64,000 bases of DNA from Impatiens glandulifera (GCF_907164915.1 NW_025919591.1:1-64000), one strand, 5' to 3'; numbered from the stretch's first letter, positions 1 through 10,850 are shown. Program-made: numbers and translations. Notes: generated by a model not told the origin, from the letters alone.

Positions 1-612
1 GTATGTGGGAGATTTCAAGCAAATCCAAAGCAATCCCATTACACAGCCGCAAAGAGGATACTAAAGTATCTAAAAGGCACACCTGACGTCGGTTTGTGGT
101 ATCCAAAGGATTCGTCCTTTAACCTAACGAGCTATTCAGATACAGACTATGCAGGGTGTAAGATTGACAGGAAAAGCACGAGCGGTACGTGCCAATTTCT
201 AGGTGACCGACTGGTGTCATGGTAGAGCAAGAAACAGACATCGGTGGCCACATCAACCGCGGAGGCTGAATACTTGGCGGCCGGAAGTTGCTGTTCACAA
301 CTCCTCTAGATCCAACAACAGCTGAAGGACTTCGGTGTCATAGCCGAAGAATCCCCGATCTTCTATGACAATACAAGTGCCATTGCAATCACATACAACC
401 CGGTTCTCCACTCCAGAACCAAGCATATCGACATAAGGCATCACTTCATCCGGGAGCATGTCACGCTGAAGCATATCCGGCTGGAATACGTATCGACCGA
501 TCAACAAGTAGCCGATATCTTCACGAAGCCTCTACAGGAAGCTAAGTTCTCTCAATTTAGACTTACTCTCGGCTTAACCGATATTAGCCAAATCCTTCCA
601 AAGGATGCTTAA
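1..612 (+). pseudogene. Ty1/copia RNase H C-terminal region, two nonsense codons
   Basis: Frame 1 reads typical copia RNase H text: AAKRILKYLKGTPDVGLWY, then SYSDTDYAGCKIDRKSTSG, TAEAEYLAAGSCC, KHIDIRHHFIRE and ADIFTKPL, ending at TAA 610-612. Two in-frame TAG codons interrupt it. The one at 223-225 lies between LVSW and SKKQ, where relatives usually have Gln. The one at 307-309 lies just before IQQQL, where relatives usually have Trp. The domain acted as the RNA-strand-degrading part of the reverse transcriptase complex; this copy cannot make it without readthrough. The start lies before the window. Confidence 0.93.
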
Positions 613-1117
613 AGGGAAACCGGTTCAGACAGACAAAACTGGTAATTCTTCCTAAGCTGTTGAACTTCGAATCTTCAGGGTGTCTGTGAAAGAACCGCCC
701 AGTTTATCAGATAGAGTAAACCGACCAGCTACTTGGTGCATGCACCAAATAACCGCATCGGGATGAACAACTGATACCTGACCGGTTCGGAAGAAGGCTA
801 TCCTAGATCATTTGGATTTCAAACAGAAGAGGAATAATTATCAGGGTTTAAGGATTTCTGTTCTGAAACATTACCTTCTCAAAGTAAAACAGGTCGCGCC
901 TAAAAAGTTGTGAAGATTTTTCACAGTTCAGGCCTATGACCGACAACCTAGTCTGAAAAACCTGCCTATTTCATGCAATAACTTATACCCTGCGGTCAAA
1001 AGACATTATCTCATTCAATACCTGGACAATAGGATAGCCCCCAAACCAGTACTTAAGGGAAACACACATTCACTAAAACATTCACAAGACAAAACACATC
1101 CTCTCACTAAGGCAACC
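613..1117. other. Spacer between RNase H and the first extra ORF
   Basis: No ORF, RNA gene or clear promoter is recognisable here. The sequence is rich in ACCGG/CCGGT motifs like the rest of the element, and it gives no convincing TATA box before the ATG at 1118. Confidence 0.5.
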
Positions 1118-1873
1118 ATGTCTCAGTTCCCAAACATTCTTCAAGTTGATTTTGAATCTTGCTCCAGTACCGAGCATTATGAAGTATATAGGATGATTAA
1201 GGCTCTAGAAGATACTGGCCTTCAGTATTTTCTGGACGATAAGCAAACTGTCTACCCTGAATCCATTCTGGAGTTTTTCTATCATGCCAGAGTATTCAGG
1301 GGTACTCCTCATTTTGATACCCACATACAATCCAAGGTTGGGGGTATTATCTTCGATTTCACCGAGCAGAACTTCGCTCGGTGCTTCAGTCTGCCCAAGC
1401 AAGGGCTCACAGACCTCAACCCACCGGCCAACATTAAGGCTGAGGTCTCCCTCTCTCTTGCCCGGTCGGATGAGCCTGTTGATGATCATGGCTCTAAGTC
1501 ACACCTGAGGGCTGAATATCAGCTCCTCAACGATGTGATAGGTAGGGGAATCTTTGGAAGGGATGTTACCAACACCTACTGTGCCGCGACCTTCAACATG
1601 ATGGCGGCCATTGTCACCAGCACGCCGGTCAACTGGTCTCGGGTGCTATTCGACGTTCTCATCTGGATGGTCGGCATCCGGTCGGTCGGGCTAGTTCCCC
1701 AAATAAGCAGCCTTCTCGTGGAACTTGGTGTTCCAACCTGTCCTGGCGAGGGTTTGAACCAAGCCTAGGTGCTAACCAGAGAGATAACCGACTCATTCTA
1801 TGATCGGTTTGAGAGAGCCTGGAGGAGGAGGAACTTCAATCCCCCCCGTGAAGCCCCTTCCCGCGCACATTAA
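1118..1873 (+). pseudogene. Extra ORF A, paralogous domain copy 1 (unknown function)
   Basis: The frame from ATG 1118 reads 216 codons to TAG 1766-1768, then continues as plausible protein (REITDSFYDRFERAWRRR) to TAA 1871-1873, so the TAG looks like a premature stop. The N-terminal signature is LQVDFESC, followed by EDTGLQYFL, ESILEFFYHARV, a segment around FDFTEQNFARCFSLP, and NWSRVLFDVLIWMV. The same signatures recur in order in ORFs B and C, which marks an approximately 215-residue domain present three times. There is no signal peptide, transmembrane run or known catalytic motif. I do not recognise the fold; captured host gene and retroelement accessory protein are both possible. Confidence 0.7.
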
Positions 1874-2280
1874 GTCACTCCTTCTTGCACCCGGTCGTTT
1901 TGCAGTATGTACCGGGTGTATCTTTATCCAACTCATGTTTGATCGTCTCGGCTTCATCCGTGTTCCCTTCGGTTTCAGTTATGTTTCGTTTGATTTCATG
2001 TTCCCCTCATTGTTATTCATGCCATTTCGGCATTGTTCTATGTTATTTTCGGTCTCATCTAATTAATCTCGATTATGTTTAAGTGCATCCCTAATTAATG
2101 AGATAATTCCCAACCACCTGAATATTTAATATCTAACTAACCTGGTTACTTCCCAACTAACAACTACCTCGGGCCTCGCAATCTGCCGTTTCCCCATGCA
2201 CCTTGGAAAGGTAAAGATTCTTTTCCTTAATAAAACAAAACTGACAATCAATGCTTGGATCTTCCCTCCAAAAACGATCC

Positions 2281-2289
2281 TATATAAGG
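2281..2289 (+). promoter_or_regulatory. TATA-box candidate for ORF B
   Basis: TATATAAGG lies 97 bp before the ATG at 2378. A short A/C-rich leader follows it. This is a plausible RNA polymerase II core promoter inside the element, separate from the LTR promoter. The stretch 1874-2280 upstream holds no other recognised feature. Confidence 0.45.
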
Positions 2290-2377
2290 AGCCATCCTCT
2301 AATCAAATCACCACATTCGAAAGCATTAAAAATACTTCTGAAATCCTTTGAATTTTGTCTCTCTCAACACTGAAATC

Positions 2378-3082
2378 ATGCCGAGCCGAACTTTGGGTAA
2401 CTTCTTAAGCATTGACTTCGACTCTTGCATGGGAGAGATAGACGGAAATCCTGAACAGAAGTTAATGTTTCACTCTCTCACTGAAACCGGTCTTCAACCT
2501 TTTCTTGAAGAGGCCGGTCCAATTCTTCTAGAGGATGTCAAGGCCTTCTTTCGAAGCGCCTGCATCAGGGGAAAGTATATCGTCTCTACCGTCAGAGACC
2601 ACACTTTCTGGATCGATGAAGCTGAATTTGCTTCACTATTCGGTCTACCTACTGAAGGATTCTCTGACTTTCCGGTCATAGAGGACCTTGTGGGATTTGA
2701 ACTCGCCTAATACCTATCGGCCACTCCTACTCCGGTGGAACACTATGGGCCGAAAACCCAGCTTGCTAGTCACGTTCAACTACTTCTCGAAATCGTGACT
2801 CGTTCGATTCTGTGTCAATCGCCGAATCAACGGTATTCTAGAAATACCTACAACATTATGACCCACATCCTTTGCGAATCGGCCATCAATTGGTCAACGG
2901 TCATATTCGAAAACCTCAAAAATATGGTGCTGACTAAGAGAGGTCTCGGGTATGCACCGCATATCAGCAAGCTGATTCTTGGGTACCGGCCAGAGTTTGG
3001 ACCGGGCACACCGGCCTCTTCCTCAAACATCCTAGACAAGGATTCGGCAATAAACCGAATTTCTAGAATGTTTTTTTCATAG
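2378..3082 (+). pseudogene. Extra ORF B, paralogous domain copy 2 (unknown function)
   Basis: I chose ATG 2378 (MPSRTLGNF) because the upstream codons in this frame have no ATG. The frame holds 235 codons with one internal stop, TAA 2708-2710, and ends at TAG 3080-3082. Landmarks shared with ORF A are SIDFDSC, TETGLQPFL, DVKAFFRSACI, EFASLFGLPTEGF, HYGPKTQL and NWSTVIFENLKNMV. The copy ends shortly after the shared domain, as ORF A does, unlike the long ORF C. Function is unknown; with the stop it is probably inactive in this insertion. Confidence 0.7.
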
Positions 3083-3390
3083 GCTGTACTTTCCATTATC
3101 TATGTATGCCTATCTCAATACCGAATTTTCTGTCGGTTTTCTTTCTGCAATATTTCTTGAATTCAACATAATTTCAGTTTAAATGACCGTGTCTTCCTAA
3201 CTCTTTGACCATTTATCTAAGTAACCGGTCAACATCTTCAAACCGCGTTCTTATTCGATCACTTAAAATTGCTCAAAATAAATTGCAAACACTCTGATCA
3301 CTCAAAATAACCGGTTAGACTAAGAAACCGTACCATCAATCGGTTTCAAAAAGAAGAGTGCGTCATCAATGGCATAAGCAAAAACTTTGG
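3083..3390. other. Spacer between ORF B and the ORF C promoter region
   Basis: AT-rich sequence with scattered ACCGGT motifs. I see no gene, RNA or repeat in it. Confidence 0.5.
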
Positions 3391-3540
3391 AGGGAAATCT
3401 CCCGCCCAAAGCTGCCGCCCACCCTTTGGTTTGCCGCCCATGGTTCGGCGCCCACGGTTTGCCGCCTCTTTCAAATTGGAGGGAAAATTCCCGCCCAATA
3501 TTGATGGGATGGTTGGGCTTCCAAACCGCATCTATAAAAG
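3391..3540 (+). promoter_or_regulatory. GC-motif cluster and TATA box upstream of ORF C
   Basis: CTATAAAAG at 3532-3540 lies about 107 bp before ATG 3647. Upstream are several GCCGCCC/CCCGCCC motifs, including TCTCCCGCCC near 3399 and ATTCCCGCCC near 3487, which resemble E2F sites (consensus TTTCCCGC). A TTGGGCTT near 3512 resembles a site II element. Together they look like a compact plant promoter of the cell-cycle type. This is pattern matching only. Confidence 0.45.
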
Positions 3541-3646
3541 GGACTCTCGGTCATTTTATTTCATTCTCACGCGAATCTGCTTTCTCTCTCTAAGCTCTCT
3601 CACTTTCTGAAGCGGCTATCTCTCACACTCTCTCAAACTCTCTAAC

Positions 3647-6226
3647 ATGGGACGTGATTCGGCTCTGTTCAGACTCCTATCTCAAGTGGATTTCGAGGAA
3701 ATCCGGTTGAATGGTACGTCCGAGGCAAAGAAGGTTCTTGACCGGGTAGTCAAAACCGGTCTGGAATTTTTCCTCGGCGGTCCTCATGTGATCTACAAAG
3801 ATGCGGTCGAAGAATTCTTCAAAACCGCAACCGTCTCCAACGACAAAATCACCGTGACTGTATGTGGTTTTGAAATAGAGCTCACCGAGGCATTGGTGGC
3901 AGAGAGCCTGCGTCTTCCGACAACCAGCCAGGATGCAACGGCAGAAATAGAGCAGGACACCTTTAAGGCGGCTTGCAAGATTCTATCGGCAACTAAAGAG
4001 CCGATCAAAGCATCCGGCAGCAAACAAATGTTGAAGCCGGAGTATATCCCAATATGTGACATCTTCGCAAGGGCGATTCTGGCGAGGGGAGGAAACTTCA
4101 GTAACCTCACAAAAGACAAAATCAAGATGCTGATCGGTCTGTTGGAGGAACGAAAGGTTAACTAGGCAAAGGCGGTGTTCAGCAACCTAATAGATATGGT
4201 GGAACCGGATTCAAACCGGTCGTGGGGATACGCCGTTCCTCTAGGTAAGATCTTCCTTCACCTCAATCTCGACATCGGTCCCGTCGTTGCTGTCGTAGAA
4301 CGATGCCTCATCAGATCGAGGCAATTCCTAGAAAGGAAGCAGCCGGCCCCCAGTTCCACAGGAGGCCGAAAGAAGAAAGCCGCCAAGAAAGCTGCTCCAG
4401 CCAAAGCAAAGGCTGAAAGCAAAGGAAAGGAGAAAGTAACCTCCTCGGAACCGCCGCAGCAAACAGAAGATGAGGAGTCGGCTTCCTTCTCTGAGAGAAC
4501 CGATATGGAGAAGACCGAGGATGATAGAACGGTCAATGAAGCCGACAATCCAGCCCAGAGCCCCAATGATGCCGAACCAAACACCAACCCTGAGACAACC
4601 GAGGGTGGAGAAGAAGGTGATAAAGAAGCCGGTAATGAGGACGGCGACAAAGAGAAGGAGGAGGCCGAAGAAGCAGAGGCCGATAGGATATCTCGGAAAC
4701 TCCTTCAGGGCGTCAAAAAGCGAGCCGATTCAATTGAAGAACTCTACCTGGAATGGCACGATCACCGGTACGGCACACCGTATAGAGAAATTCTACCGGG
4801 CCACACAGACGAGGAGTGCATCCAAAGATTGGAGGAGGTAGAAGATATGCTCATGAACCTTACAAACTCCAACACACTCCAAGAAGTACAATACCGAACC
4901 TGCCTCTTAAAACCGAAGGTCCAACTACGGAAGCTAGCAACACGCATCCAGAAAATTACGGAGGAGCTCGAAGGGTTGGGACAGGAAGACACCGTAGCGC
5001 CGCGGGTGTTAGCAAGGCTTGAAAAAGCCAAAGGGGAACTTACTCAAGAAATCGAACGGCTAGAGGCCATATGCAGCCGGATGAAAATACCGGTCTATAC
5101 TCCTCCCCAGATCGATACGTTTCCGGAACACTGCCCAACACCTCCACAGGAGAATGCGACATCCAAAGTTTCCGATGAAAGAGCCGACCCCAACCTCACC
5201 AGGCAATCCCCTCCTCCAGAACCGGAAGTCCCCGCTTCAGACTTTACAAAAGAATGGGTTGAGGACCGTCTTCAAAAGCTTGAAGCCTCCACATCAGAAC
5301 TGATTGATAACCGCATTCAGGAGTTTGAAGACTCCGCGGTTCAGCCGTTCAAGGATAGATCCAACATAATATTTGATTCGGCCATCAAGTTCACCGACGC
5401 CACAAGGTGTCTTCTGGAAAGAAATCAGGAACGGTTCTCAGAAATCGGCGAAGATCTGCGGGAAGAGGCGGTTCTGCGCAGTAAATGTGTTCAGCGAACT
5501 GCAATTCTGGAGGACTTGACCTCCGATTTAAAGAAAGACTTCGACCGGCTTGAAAGAGAAACCGATCAACGGTTGACATCAATGAATAATGACCTGGTGG
5601 GCACAACACTCGATCGGGTCTCCGAACTCGAGAAGACAAATGTGGGTCTCGTGGCCGAACTAAAGGCGCTCTCTGAACAGGTTGCCGAATTGCTAAGAGT
5701 GAAGGTGAACGCGGACGTCGCGGCTGTAGCGGCTGATGCTCAAGTGGCTAAGAGGGTCCAGGATGCGCTGGATGCCGAAGCAGGCAAAGATAAAGAGGCA
5801 CCGCGTTCTTCACAGCTTACCGAAGAGGAAGAGGAAGCCGCGCGGATTAAAAGGGCAGAGGTCATCTTCCCAGGACTTATGAAGAAAGCAGCCGCTCAAG
5901 CTGCGGAGGATGCTGAGCGGTTGGAAAGACAAAAACGGAAGCTGGAAGAATTCGCAGCCGAAAACAAAAAGAAAAAGGCGGCCGCCTCCGCCTCAGCACC
6001 GAAAAAGCGAAAGAGGGAGGCCCCTAAAAAAGTTCAAATGGCCGAGCTGCTCAATGAGATCACTGAAACGGTCGTCACGAGTACATCGCAGCAGGCCGAC
6101 CAAGTCGAAGAGGAGGTCAAAGAACAATTGCAGTCCCGGTCTACAAAACGACGGCCTTCCGAACCGACCAGTCGACAGCAACCGAAGAAGAAAAAGAGCA
6201 TATACGACTTCTCGGACTCGGAATAG
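3647..6226 (+). pseudogene. Extra ORF C: domain copy 3 fused to a long charged coiled-coil protein
   Basis: One frame runs from ATG 3647 to TAG 6224-6226, 860 codons, broken only by TAG 4163-4165. At that codon the paralogous ORFs A and B have the Trp of their NWS motif, so it is a TGG-to-TAG change. Residues 1-225 are the shared domain (SQVDFEEIRL, KTGLEFFLGG, AVEEFFKTATV). A Lys/Ala-rich basic stretch follows (about 238-265), then an acidic Glu/Asp-rich stretch (about 265-345). Long Glu/Lys/Arg/Leu heptad-like regions (about 350-470 and 540-700) predict coiled coils. The C-terminus has nuclear-localisation-like clusters (APKKRKREAPKK, QQPKKKKS) and ends IYDFSDSE. A nuclear or structural role is inference only; no enzyme motif is visible. 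Confidence 0.75.
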
Positions 6227-6348
6227 GGACTCTCCTTCCTTTACTTGTCTTAGTGTCTTTACATATTATGTTGTTTTCGGCTATCTTTACTATATATATA
6301 TAAAGCTATTTTTGAAAAACCGGCCATCTTTTGCATCTCTACTTAGTT

Positions 6349-6553
6349 TTGATAATTTTAAATAAAATAATCAAAAAGGGAGAAATTGATGAGATAAAAG
6401 ATAAAGACTCGTCCAAAATTTTTCTCAAAACTTTTCAAAAAATTCTCCTAAAGCCATTTTCAAAAATCCGGTCAAACAAAACAACCGGCCTACGGTTGCA
6501 AACTTACATGATTTTGATAATTTTAAATAAAATAATCAAAAAGGGAGAAATTG
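6349..6553 (+). repeat. Duplicated polypurine-tract segment before the 3' LTR
   Basis: A 40-bp segment containing AATCAAAAAGGGAGAAATTG occurs identically at 6349-6388 and 6514-6553. The second copy abuts the LTR and is the functional polypurine tract by position. The first lies 165 bp upstream. The interval 6227-6348 is a 3' untranslated stretch without other features. Confidence 0.85.
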
Positions 6554-7847
6554 TTAGATAAAATCAGACCGGTTCAAATAAACCTAACTTAAATAAACTT
6601 TCCATGCAGGAACAAGGAACCGGACCGGATAAACCAAAAGAATCGGCTAAGAAAACCAACCGGTCAAGCTACTAAACCGACCAAGAATACTCGAAACCTG
6701 ACCGCACAAAGAAAGGATCAGCCAAAGCAAAACCAGAAACATCAAACAGCCGATCAGCCACAAGGCAGAGGAATAACCGGAAGAAGTCCGGTTACATCAC
6801 TCATACCAATAGCCATTCGGCTAAGTCAAGCGGCCGACCAGTACAAGAAGACAATTTGGGTATTTGTTGAGAATGATACCAAAGGAACAGACTGAATACT
6901 TCCATATCCATGCAAGTCTAAGGCAAAGACTGTAGGCTGCAGAAGACAGTACTACCGGATCCTTCCACTTCGGGATAAGCCAGAAAGGAAATCTTCGAAT
7001 TACAGACAACTGTCCAACAGACAGTGTCTACATTGAGTAAAAGACAAACCCAGAAGGTTTGTCTTACAAACCGGAAGAACAGACCGTCAGGTCTGAGACA
7101 GAATACCAGGTCTGAGGAAACGACCGCAGGTCTGAATCTCTGAAACACTGAATCACTGCACCTCTGTTCAGCCAATCGGATTCAAGGCAGTGAAATATAA
7201 CCGTTGGCACATTTCACCTATAAAAGGGGCAGTTGAAGAAGAGTAAATGCAGGACACTCAGTGAGACAAGTGAAGCGTTAAGAGCATTTACTACAAGTGA
7301 TAAAATTGTGTTATTCTAAGAAAGCCTAAGTGCTAAAGTTAAAGTGTGTATTACAATTTCGGTGTAAATTGTAAGAGTATTATCGAGCAGGAAATAAGTC
7401 TCGATCGGATTGTACTTGTATTCCTTAGTGAATATCCTTCTCGCGGTTTCGAGAGGAAGGGGTGACGTAGGAGTTTTATCTCCGAACATCCATAAAATCT
7501 GTCTTGTTATTTACTTTCTGCCGGCTTCATTATCTAACCGATTAACTCAACTACACCGCTCTAAACCGACTCTATACTAACCATACCGAATTTCCAGATT
7601 ACCGAAACCGACCCACCATTCTTCAAATCTCCATTATCCGAAACCGGCCTTGTCCATCAAACAAGTGTGCTGCTTCAACCTGAAAGCAAACCTCTTCCGC
7701 GCTTGAACCTAGTTCAAGGGTTTGTGACAGGTTGTGAAGTATTTAAACCCCGGTGTTAATCTCTAACCGGATTAACCACCACCTTACGAGTGAGAACCGC
7801 TAACCGGTCCAACTCCCGGTCCTCCAGCGGCTACCTAGATCCTAACA
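6552..7847 (+). repeat. 3' LTR of the left-edge copia element
   Basis: The LTR runs from TGTTAGATAAAATCAG to CTAGATCCTAACA (1296 bp). It has a TATA box CTATAAAAGG at 7218-7227 after an ATTTCACC stretch that the related LTRs share. The U5 end matches the LTR at 61527-62851 and, in reverse, those at 51149 and 55239. The right flank is LINE DNA. The target duplication cannot be checked because the other end is outside the window. Confidence 0.9.
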
Positions 7848-8960
7848 AAACCAGTATCTGGACCTGCAAAATTCACGAAAGTATGAGCTGGTCTCTGAAA
7901 AAGATTCTTAAACTAAGAAGCAATATTGCAGATCTTTATGACATCCGACTAGGGGACGGGAAATGCACTCTATTCTGGCACGACCCCTGGTTCGAAAACC
8001 AGCCTATCATCGACAAGGAGGAGTTTCAAAATACTCGTATCAGAAGGGACTGCGCAAAAGCGAAAATCAGAGACATCAAAGACGGGAATTGGAACTTGCT
8101 CTTAAGAAGAATTCTAGAAGGAAAGAGGATACTTGATCATATAAGTAACATACAACTACACGACAGACCGAATATTCATGAATGGAAAGCTGAGGACAAT
8201 GGGAAGCTGATATTGAAGAAAATATGGGAGGTAATTCGGGAAAAAGCGCAGAAAGTAGAATGAACTCTTCTTGTATGGTCAACGAAGATTATCCCTCGAC
8301 ACCAGTTCATCCTATGGCTCGCCTTCTGGGAAAGACTCAACACTCGTGATCGTATCAGCAAGTATATGAGCATCCTAGACGCGAGTTGTCTTCTATGCAT
8401 AGGAAATGAAGAAACCATAGATCACCTATTTTGGAGCTGTTGTATTGTTTCAGAGCTTTGGGACAGATTCTATAAAAGCCTGGAGCTGATCAGTTTCCCG
8501 AGCTAATGGAATGAAATCAAAGAAGCATCACTACTCAAAGCCAAGGGAAATAGATTTGCAACAAGCGTGTTCAAGTGCGACTTTGGAGTAGTGGTGTATA
8601 ACATTTGGCAAGAACGGAATGCAAGGTTATATGACAGAAACAGCAGGAGCATTGACGAGTTATGGAAATATATTGTATTGGATTACAGCGCCCTCGCGGG
8701 AACGTGGAGAAGAATTCCAAACACGGAGCAAAACTGGAATATCTGCAGGAACTGGAATTTACCATTTTTTAAACTCATTATAATTGAAAGCATTGTAAAC
8801 AGATAATCATTTACGTTTATAGCTTTTTAGCTTTTATTCAAAATGTTACGACTTCAAAATCATTATAGGTCTGTCTAGAATGATCTCTTAAACTCGTGTT
8901 TTTTTTTCTGTTTTTGGGAATTTTTAATGAAATGACGCTAAGTCGTTTTTCCAAAAAAAA
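7848..8960 (+). pseudogene. LINE ORF2 C-terminus (zf-RVT) and 3' end
   Basis: After the LTR the plus strand reads the end of a plant L1-type LINE ORF2. It has DGKCTLFWHDPW, then HQFILWLAFWERLNTRDR, a knuckle CLLCIGNEETIDHLFWSC (C-x2-C-x8-H-x4-C) and VVYNIWQERNARLY, ending near 8806. Two in-frame stops, TGA 8261-8263 and TAA 8504-8506, break it. The tail contains TTTTTAATGAAATGACG and an A-run ending near 8960. The same tail motif occurs in reverse at the 3' end of the LINE near 50290. The reverse transcriptase and endonuclease parts are missing, removed or displaced by the LTR insertion. Confidence 0.88.
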
Positions 8961-9960
8961 CTTATCTTGTTGAGATCAAATTTTTATTTTTTTTACTTTC
9001 AAATAATATTTTGCATATTCAGTTTTTTATATATCATATTTAAATAACACATAGTGATAATTGTATATAGTTATTTCTATTATCTACATCTACATTCCTT
9101 ACAAATAATATTCTCCTAAAAGTTCCTTTTTTTTTAGAAACATTGGAGTTTATTAAGTTTTATAATAATTTCATGAATCAAACACAACTTTACTTGTCAT
9201 TAACAAATCATATTCTCTTCCCTGAAAATAATTTAATAATTTTTTTTTGTAGTTACTTGTTTCTAATAATGGATTTATACTACCTTACAATATTTCATGA
9301 ACAAATATCGAAGCACCTTAATTTACACAATAAAAAATAACAATAACTTCATTTCAATTAATTTTTTTTTCAGAATTTGAATTCGGATGGGATCCATTTG
9401 CAAACAAATAAAAGAAAATTTTCAAAAAGTATAAAATTTTAAAATATATAATGAGTCTGATCCAAAATCCAAAATCCAATAATTTGATTTAAAGGATTAT
9501 AAAAGGCGTCAAAATGATATAATTAGAATTACTATGGAAGATGTTTTTTTGCTCGTTAGTTATATATTTCCTAATTTGCTTTCATATTTTATTATCTTGT
9601 AAGAGACTTAGTTATAAATATTGAAAAATAATATGCTTAGATTTTGTGATCTAATTTTGTTTAAAGGTTTGTGTATATTAAATATGATGAAAATTGATTA
9701 AGTACAACGACAAAAGTATGAAATGAACCGAAAATAAATAAAAATAAAAAACTAAAAAACTAAAAACTAAAAAAAAAAGTTAATCAATAGGTTATCGAGT
9801 TTGTAAGTGCTCGAAAAGAACGATTAACTCCCCCGACAGACTCTATCGTTTTTTAGGAATGAATCTCAAAAAGCATCGTAATATTAGTATTATGAATGAT
9901 ACGCATCAGACGACAACGATCAATGAAAGTTCGTCGATTTCACTCCAACCAGTTAGTCCA
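8961..9960. other. AT-rich interval containing a duplicated subtilase 3'-flank segment
   Basis: No gene is visible. About 9365-9540 (TTCGGATGGGATCCATTTGC and following) recurs near 13455-13680, downstream of the subtilase pseudogene. This implies a local duplication of the subtilase 3' flank that also left the fragment near 10.7 kb. Confidence 0.6.
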
Positions 9961-10620
9961 CAAAAAAATAATTGGGATGGTAACCCAATTATGTAGGCCC
10001 GCCATATTAGTCGAATCAATCCAAATTTCCCAACAACTACCTAAAGACTCGGACATCACTCAATGAATCATAGTGATACTCCAAAAAAGACTCTAGATAC
10101 CAGCTAATCCTCGACAATGCAAAAGTAAGCAAGTTACCGATACAACCTTCTCGTGACACATACGACTAACCATAATACAACATTTTTCATGCACATATCA
10201 TCCGTAAAAATTCCACCGTGAATAACGTTCCATTCAAGTAACGAGATCTTGGATGGAATATTTGACTCCCAAAGTTTCTCGCAACAAAAATTATATGAAC
10301 TCATCTTAGCGAACAACTTGTAACAATGCCCCACATGCAGGGACGAATCTATGTAGGGTCTTAGGAGGGCTGAATCCCACATGAATTTTTTTACGGTAGA
10401 AATATAAAATCACCCATAATTTCTTGAAAATTTTCAATATAATTCACTGTTTTTTTATCTAATTATTAAAAAATGATAAAACTTTACTTTTATATACTCG
10501 TTTTTTCAAAATTTTTAAGTCCACCCTAAATTTTTTAAGCCCACCCCAGTTCGAAATCCTCGGTCCGTCTCTGCCTACATTAAACTATTTATGTCTTGTC
10601 AACGCATAACATCTTGTTCA
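9960..10620 (-). pseudogene. LINE ORF2 zf-RVT remnant, interrupted by a hAT-like MITE
   Basis: On the minus strand the text YNFCCEKLWESNIPSKISLL followed by VTCLLLHCRGLAG matches the zf-RVT region of plant LINE ORF2 (usually FPWKxxWRSxxPxKVxFFxW and DHLLLHC). Several stops and frame changes are present. The MITE at 10338-10573 splits it, and LINE-like text resumes beyond 10574. It is a different, older copy from that at 7848-8960. Confidence 0.65.
10338..10573. mobile_element. hAT-like MITE
   Basis: The ends CAGGGACGAATCTATG and, at the right, CGGTCCGTCTCTG form imperfect terminal inverted repeats. Flanks CCCACATG and CCTACATT match at 6 of 8 positions, which fits a decayed 8-bp hAT duplication. 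The 236-bp interior is non-coding. Confidence 0.6.
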
Positions 10621-10689
10621 GACGGGGACATTTGTTTGCGTCCTACCAAAAGTAAAAGTCTATTATGAAGAACTATGTACGTATCCACA

Positions 10690-10850
10690 TAAATTAAATA
10701 AGTGACTATTGATCTCGGACTTATGAATTTCATCGAACCAAATTAAAAACAAGAAATGTGATCTCAATTGGTTCAACCATTATTATCAAGAGAGAGTGTT
10801 TGGCTCCACATTGATATAGATATATTTGTCACAACTCTTAAAAATTAAAT
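10690..10850 (-). pseudogene. Subtilase C-terminal fragment (second copy)
   Basis: The minus strand repeats part of the C-terminal exon of the subtilase pseudogene at 13777 and up, with an NVEPN-type start and the same flank wording (TCACATTTCTTGTT, ATGAAATTCATAAGTCC). It is short, broken and preceded by unrelated DNA. It looks like a leftover of a local tandem duplication. 10851-11350 holds nothing recognisable. Confidence 0.55.

Larger units (their letters stand above)
1..7847 (+). mobile_element. 3' part of a Ty1/copia element with three extra ORFs after pol
   Basis: The window opens inside a copia element read on the plus strand. The order is RNase H end, three paralogous non-pol ORFs, a polypurine tract (AAAAAGGGAGAAA) and a 1296-bp LTR running from TGTTAGATAAAA to GATCCTAACA. 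The LTR matches the 5' LTR at 61527-62851 along most of its length, so the two elements belong to one family. Extra ORFs between pol and the 3' LTR are known in Sirevirus-type copia elements, where they are called env-like. These ORFs show no membrane or signal segments, so I do not call them env. The element's 5' part and left target duplication lie outside the window. Confidence 0.85.

Noticed and set aside
4258..4650. Minus-strand ORF of 130 codons inside ORF C
   Set aside because: It is the antisense shadow of the basic and acidic stretch of ORF C and contains only low-complexity Ser/Ala/Leu text.
1..6226. TAG readthrough as a coding strategy, since several stops are TAG
   Set aside because: Stops include TAA, and the sites correspond to ordinary Trp or Gln codons in relatives, so point decay is simpler.
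1118..6226. Retroviral-type envelope gene
   Set aside because: No signal peptide, transmembrane segment or cleavage-like site; the proteins are soluble-looking and charged.
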